Source: Deltaproteobacteria bacterium UBA7527 (GTDB taxonomy: Bacteria > Desulfobacterota > Syntrophorhabdia > Syntrophorhabdales > Syntrophorhabdaceae). From it: a DNA stretch of 5,225 bases. The notes under the pieces are model-generated. The model did not search any database and had not been told where the DNA came from. It saw only the letters and a program-made list of their open reading frames with translations. The stretch lies in NCBI GenBank assembly GCA_002478225.1, contig DLMV01000040.1:1-5225 (forward strand), in the 5' to 3' direction. Each line of letters starts with the position of its first letter. Position 1 is the stretch's first letter. A program made the position numbers and the translations under genes. Below, piece by piece: positions 3,574 to 5,225 of this stretch.

Positions 3574-4374
3574 GGACCATTCTTTAAAATGTAAAAGGCG
3601 ATAGAGCCATCCTTTTTTCTTCTCGACCTCTGCGATAATAACAGTGATGTTGTCTTTGCCGCCGTTCTGGTTGGCGCGGGTAATGAGGTCTTCGCATGCT
3701 GCTGGAGGATCATGCAATGTGTTCACGATGGCAAAGATTTCGTCATCGTCGACCATCCCTGTGAGACCATCCGTACAGAGCACCAGTATGTCGCCATCCA
3801 GGAGGCTCAGTTCGTCGAGATCAACCTCAACATCCGGATTAACGCCGAGCGCCCTCGTGAGAACGTTCTTCATGTCCGACGCTTTCGCCTGTTCCTTTGA
3901 GATGATGTCCCGCTTTACCTGTTCCGATACGAAGGAGTGGTCATCGGTAAGCTGCTCCATGCTGCCGGCCCTGATGAGGTAGACGCGGCTGTCGCCCACA
4001 TGGGCGATGCTCAGCCTGTTGCCCGTGATCAGCGTCGCAGCGATCGTGGTGCCCATTCCGTGCCATAGGGGGTTGCCTTTCGCCGCCTCGTATATCGCCT
4101 GGTTGGCAAGGCGTATAGCTGAGCCAAGCCTGTTCGTAGCCTGGGAAAAGTCATCCTGGTAAGGTCCGATCTGAAGCTGCTGTCCTTCCTTTACTCCGTT
4201 GAAATACTCCCGCATGATATCAACGGTGATCTTGCTTGCTACCTCTCCTGATGCGTGGCCACCCATACCGTCTGCCACGAGCAGAAGGCCGTCGTTCTCG
4301 GAAATGTAAAGGTTATCCTCGTTGTTCTGACGAACGGTGCCTATGTCGTTTTTTCCGCTTACAGCTAATTTCAT
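3565..4374 (-). CDS. PP2C-family protein Ser/Thr phosphatase
   Basis: A 269-residue metal-dependent phosphatase of the PP2C/PPM family, close to the length of stand-alone bacterial members such as Stp/PrpC. The motifs appear in order: G-T-V-R15-Q-N-N-E19-D20-N, L-L-V-A-D35-G36-M-G-G-H-A-S-G-E, G-M-G-T-T-I-A-A-T (106-114), I-A-H-V-G-D128-S-R-V-Y, L-T-D-D-H-S-F (142-148), V-L-T-R-A-L-G (171-177), L-C-T-D202-G-L-T and G-G-K-D241-N-I-T. The metal-binding aspartates D35, D202 and D241 are all present, so it should be active. It presumably reverses phosphorylation by the kinase encoded directly upstream. The C-terminal tail KKKGWLYRLLHFKEWSRR (252-269) is basic and amphipathic, lies beyond the catalytic fold, and might contact membrane or a partner. 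The start has GGAG about seven bases upstream and lies 2 bp after the kinase stop. No signal peptide or membrane segment is visible. Confidence 0.95.
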   Translation of the reverse strand: MKLAVSGKNDIGTVRQNNEDNLYISENDGLLLVADGMGGHASGEVASKITVDIMREYFNGVKEGQQLQIGPYQDDFSQATNRLGSAIRLANQAIYEAAKGNPLWHGMGTTIAATLITGNRLSIAHVGDSRVYLIRAGSMEQLTDDHSFVSEQVKRDIISKEQAKASDMKNVLTRALGVNPDVEVDLDELSLLDGDILVLCTDGLTGMVDDDEIFAIVNTLHDPPAACEDLITRANQNGGKDNITVIIAEVEKKKGWLYRLLHFKEWSRR

Positions 4375-4376
4375 TC

Positions 4377-5225
4377 TTATTCTCCGAGGGCCTCCACGTA
4401 TTTTTCAATGTCATTCACCAGCTCCTTGCCGCGTTGATAACGGAGATCCTTATCCTTGGAGAGCAGGCGCGTGATAATAGATTCGCAGAACTCCGGCACG
4501 GTCGGCATGATATCCCTTACCGGAGGCGGAGGCGAATTGGTAATATTGTACATAAGCGTTGTGATGCTGTCCCCCCCGAATGGTTTTTCTCCTGAGAGAA
4601 GCTCAAAGAAGACGACGCCAAGGGAGAAAAGGTCCGAACGCCCGTCTACCTTCTGTCCGGATATCTGTTCCGGCGACATATAGCTCGGCGTGCCCATAAC
4701 AACGCCGGTCTGCGTCCTCGAGGTTGCCATCACCCTCGCAATGCCGAAATCGGCAACCTTTATCTCGCCATTTTTCAGTATCATAATATTGGCAGGTTTG
4801 ATGTCGCGGTGAACGACACCGTTCTCGTGGGCGTAATCAAGGGCCGATGCCACAGAGGATATGATCCTTGTTACTTCTTTGAAAGGGAGAAGATTCTCCT
4901 TCTGCGTATATTTTGCAAGGTCGGTGCCGTCGAGAAGCTCCATTGCCATATAGGCGATCTCGTAATCTTCGCCCACGTCGAATATGGTAACTATATTGGG
5001 GTGGGAGAGCTTGCCCGCTGCCTCTGCCTCGCGGAAGAACCTCTGCTTCAGTTCAGCCACCTGGTCTTCCTCGAAATCGTCGTATCGCAGCGTCTTGATA
5101 GCCACAACCCTGTTGATCTTCGGGTCCTTGCCGAGGTAGACCGTTCCCATTGCGCCCCGCCCCAGCTCTTTGACGATCTCGTAGCGGCCGAGGGTGGGCT
5201 TCGTTTCGGCGCCATCGATAAGGAC
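4377..5225 (-). CDS. Ser/Thr protein kinase, PknB-like (N-terminus beyond window)
   Basis: A Hanks-type eukaryotic-like kinase, 282 residues visible. The frame is open through the right edge, so the true start lies outside; the Met at 5150 is inside the glycine-rich loop and cannot be the start. The visible part contains L-G-R-Y-E-I-V-K-E-L-G-R-G-A-M-G-T-V-Y (P-loop, codons at about 5191-5135), V-A-I-K (ATP-binding Lys), the alphaC Glu in R-E-A-E-A-A-G-K-L-S-H-P-N-I, H-R-D-I-K-P-A-N (catalytic loop, RD type), D-F-G, an activation segment with Thr/Ser (T-S-R-T-Q-T-G-V-V-M-G-T-P-S-Y), M-S-P-E-Q and D-L-F-S-L-G-V-V. All catalytic residues are intact. It ends right after the kinase domain, with no C-terminal membrane helix or PASTA repeats. 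A sensor or membrane part, if any, must be N-terminal; about 12 residues (VLIDGAETKPTL) precede the domain and continue out of view. It is the first of the three operon genes seen here. Confidence 0.95.
   Translation of the reverse strand, partial: VLIDGAETKPTLGRYEIVKELGRGAMGTVYLGKDPKINRVVAIKTLRYDDFEEDQVAELKQRFFREAEAAGKLSHPNIVTIFDVGEDYEIAYMAMELLDGTDLAKYTQKENLLPFKEVTRIISSVASALDYAHENGVVHRDIKPANIMILKNGEIKVADFGIARVMATSRTQTGVVMGTPSYMSPEQISGQKVDGRSDLFSLGVVFFELLSGEKPFGGDSITTLMYNITNSPPPPVRDIMPTVPEFCESIITRLLSKDKDLRYQRGKELVNDIEKYVEALGE

Noticed and set aside
3644..4683. Several open frames on the plus strand opposite the phosphatase and kinase genes
   Set aside because: All are antisense to genes with complete catalytic motifs and show compositional bias typical of shadows.

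Overview
The window is ordinary bacterial chromosome of intermediate GC. The gene content (a Ser/Thr kinase, PP2C phosphatase and FHA gene set, a CoA-binding protein, an exported DsbA-like protein and a BrnT-type toxin module) and the many short word-like intergenic repeats suggest a Desulfobacterota/Nitrospirota-type anaerobe. That assignment is inference with low confidence. I see no rRNA, tRNA, CRISPR array, transposase or phage gene.

Layout. Positions 1-437 (minus) encode a small CoA_binding_2/YccU-type protein. Positions 438-665 are a repeat-bearing intergenic gap. Positions 666-1236 (minus) hold an AT-rich toxin-antitoxin pair, with BrnT-like toxin first and a small antitoxin overlapping its 3' end. 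Positions 1254-1859 (minus) encode a secreted DsbA/thioredoxin-fold protein with a CGPC motif, apparently transcribed from a good sigma70-like promoter whose predicted start lies almost on the ATG. Positions 1860-2183 (324 bp) are a divergent intergenic region packed with three kinds of repeat. Positions 2184-2854 (plus) hold two unrecognised small genes joined by an ATGA stop/start overlap. Positions 2869-5225 (minus) form a compact operon, transcribed in the order kinase (cut by the window edge), PP2C phosphatase, two-FHA-domain protein, with gaps of only 2-3 bp.

The last three genes form a complete phospho-signalling set: a kinase that writes Ser/Thr phosphorylation, a phosphatase that erases it and an FHA protein that reads phosphothreonine. 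The FHA protein has one intact and one degenerate FHA domain, joined by a linker with an acidic Asp-Glu-Thr site that the neighbouring kinase could modify.

The least explained part of the window is its intergenic DNA. At least four families of short repeated words fill almost every gap outside the kinase operon. They supply the stop codons of two genes and possibly a -10 box and a start codon for others. The two-gene module at 2184-2854 is the best candidate for undescribed protein biology.
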